From positions 13,271 to 45,981 of the forward strand of contig CARPYP010000014.1 in the NCBI GenBank assembly GCA_949045875.1: a DNA stretch of 32,711 bases. The letters are read 5' to 3'. A program made the translations under genes and the position numbers. Position 1 is the stretch's first letter, and each line of letters opens with the position of its first letter. Shown here piece by piece: positions 32,096 through 32,711 of this stretch. The notes beneath the pieces were generated by a model. The model did no database searches and had not been told where the DNA came from. It saw nothing but the letters and a program-made list of their open reading frames with translations. Source of the DNA: an uncultured Clostridia bacterium (lineage in GTDB: Bacteria > Bacillota > Clostridia > TANB77 > CAG-508).

Positions 32096-32614
32096 ATGGG
32101 AGATTCTTTAATTACTATTGTAACTATAATTTTAGCAGCCATACTATTATTTGTATTTCCAATGATAACAATAGCAGATAGAACGGATGATATATCGCAA
32201 ATAGCAGTGCAAACAGCTACTGTAGACTTTGTAGATAGTGTAAGAGAAACTGGGAAAATAACACCAGACAATTATGGTGACTTTATAGAAAAAATCAATT
32301 CTACAGGGAATACATACACAGTAGATTTAGAATTAAGACGTTTAGATGAAAACCCAAGTAAAAAAACAGCAAGTGCTGAGCCACAAAAAATAGGTGAAAA
32401 TACATATTATTCAATTTATACAACACAAATTGAAAATGAGCTTAATTCAGGAACATTATATTTAAAACAAGGAGATATGTTTTCAGCAGGAGTAATAAAC
32501 AGTAATCAAACCTTAGCAGAAGTTTTAAAAAACTTTTTCTATCAAGTAACAGGAAATAGTGCAAACACGATAACAGCTAAGCATGCAGGAGTAGTAATGA
32601 TAGATGGACAATAG
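32096..32614 (+). CDS. Pilin-like protein 6, last gene of the operon
   Basis: 172 aa. MGDSLITIVTIILAAILLFVF is a single N-terminal helix without the ENAS motif. A short segment (ADRTDDISQIAVQTATVDFVDSV) and a compact domain follow, with TPDNYGDFIEKINSTGNTYTVDL, which recalls the KITPDNYxxFxxxI pattern seen in small TadE/TadG-like proteins of Firmicutes. AAAGGAGGG lies upstream of ATG 32096. A clear terminator 8 bp after the stop ends the operon. Likely a minor subunit. Confidence 0.7.
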   Translation: MGDSLITIVTIILAAILLFVFPMITIADRTDDISQIAVQTATVDFVDSVRETGKITPDNYGDFIEKINSTGNTYTVDLELRRLDENPSKKTASAEPQKIGENTYYSIYTTQIENELNSGTLYLKQGDMFSAGVINSNQTLAEVLKNFFYQVTGNSANTITAKHAGVVMIDGQ

Positions 32615-32621
32615 AATTAAT

Positions 32622-32649
32622 AAAAAAAGGCACAGAAGTGCCCTTTTTT
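32622..32649 (+). terminator. Terminator of the pilus-like operon
   Basis: AAAAAAAGGCAC, loop AGAA, GTGCC then CTTTTTT form a classic intrinsic terminator 8 bp after the last pilin-like gene. Confidence 0.85.
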
Positions 32650-32660
32650 ATATTCTTAGG

Positions 32661-32711
32661 GTGCGACCGTGTAGGTTGTATAATTTAACTGGTGGAAATC
32701 CAGTATAGAAA
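32661..32711 (+). mobile_element. Probable 5' end of a group II intron, cut by the window edge
   Basis: GTGCGACC (32661-32668) fits the group II 5' consensus GUGYG. It is followed by GTGTAGGTT, which pairs back ACC with GGT, and by TAACTGGTGGAAATCCAGT, whose ACTGG/CCAGT stem resembles the first stems of domain I in many bacterial group II introns (from memory). It lies about 11 bp after the operon terminator; introns of bacterial class C favour such sites. The reverse transcriptase frame, if present, is outside the window. Confidence 0.55.

Noticed and set aside
1..32711. tRNA, rRNA or CRISPR loci
   Set aside because: No cloverleaf with a GGTTCRA-type T-arm, no rRNA-like block and no spaced repeats were found by eye; a tRNAscan or Rfam run would be more sensitive.

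Overview
The window is strongly A+T-rich, with A-ending codons dominating most genes. It carries sporulation genes (spoIIGA-sigE and an alpha/beta-type small acid-soluble spore protein) next to Firmicutes housekeeping genes (prfA, pcrA, the ireB-ruvX-yrzB trio, rimO, a purM homologue). This points to a low-GC, spore-forming member of the Clostridia, plausibly an uncultured gut lineage. The lineage is inferred from gene content and base composition, not from a database match.

Layout. 1-4325 is an accessory block: the 3' part of a CAP-domain protein, a membrane-anchored WG/YG-repeat protein with a 103-bp tandem duplication over its 3' end, palindromic repeats, and a membrane-anchored protein with a formylglycine-generating-enzyme-like (FGE, C-type-lectin) fold. 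The FGE-like gene is split by an (AC)11 microsatellite, and its last ~130 bp have a codon style unlike the rest, as expected of a diversity-generating-retroelement (DGR) target. 4366-5619 is a PLP enzyme of the methionine gamma-lyase/aluminium-resistance family. 5768-7687 is the spoIIG operon: a promoter with an atypical 21-bp spacer, spoIIGA broken by one extra base, and intact pro-sigE. 7684-8161 is a repeat nest, including a 345-bp MITE-like element with 19-bp terminal inverted repeats and a 6-bp flanking duplication. prfA and pcrA follow.

11942-16168 and 22038-32614 are two halves of an unusual Tad/type IV pilus-like machine, separated by housekeeping genes. The first half has a small three-helix membrane protein, an 893-aa TadZ/CpaE-like protein with two AT-hooks and two internal repeat arrays, and a membrane GAF/degenerate-GGDEF protein. 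The second half has a CpaB-like SAF protein, two more MinD/TadZ-like proteins with broken P-loops, a CpaF/TadA-type secretion ATPase with an N-terminal membrane helix, a single 694-aa platform protein that looks like a TadB-TadC fusion, and six small single-helix proteins. Four of the six begin with an MENA(S/A)-type motif, and the first four in the series share central and C-terminal motifs; they are candidate pilin subunits. No secretin, prepilin peptidase or classical Flp pilin is visible. This locus is the best candidate for an undescribed system here.

Between the two halves, a DUF4143/AAA_14 ATPase gene sits between perfect 143-bp direct repeats that duplicate the 3' end and terminator of the spore-protein gene, indicating a recent insertion that recombination could remove. 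The window ends just after the pilin operon terminator with what looks like the first ~50 nt of a group II intron.

Dispersed repeats are a theme. There are at least nine variants of a 20-26-bp GTAGGGGC-type palindrome, often in inverted pairs, and two copies of a ~125-bp structured repeat (5885-6008 and 28609-28733), each just upstream of a gene.
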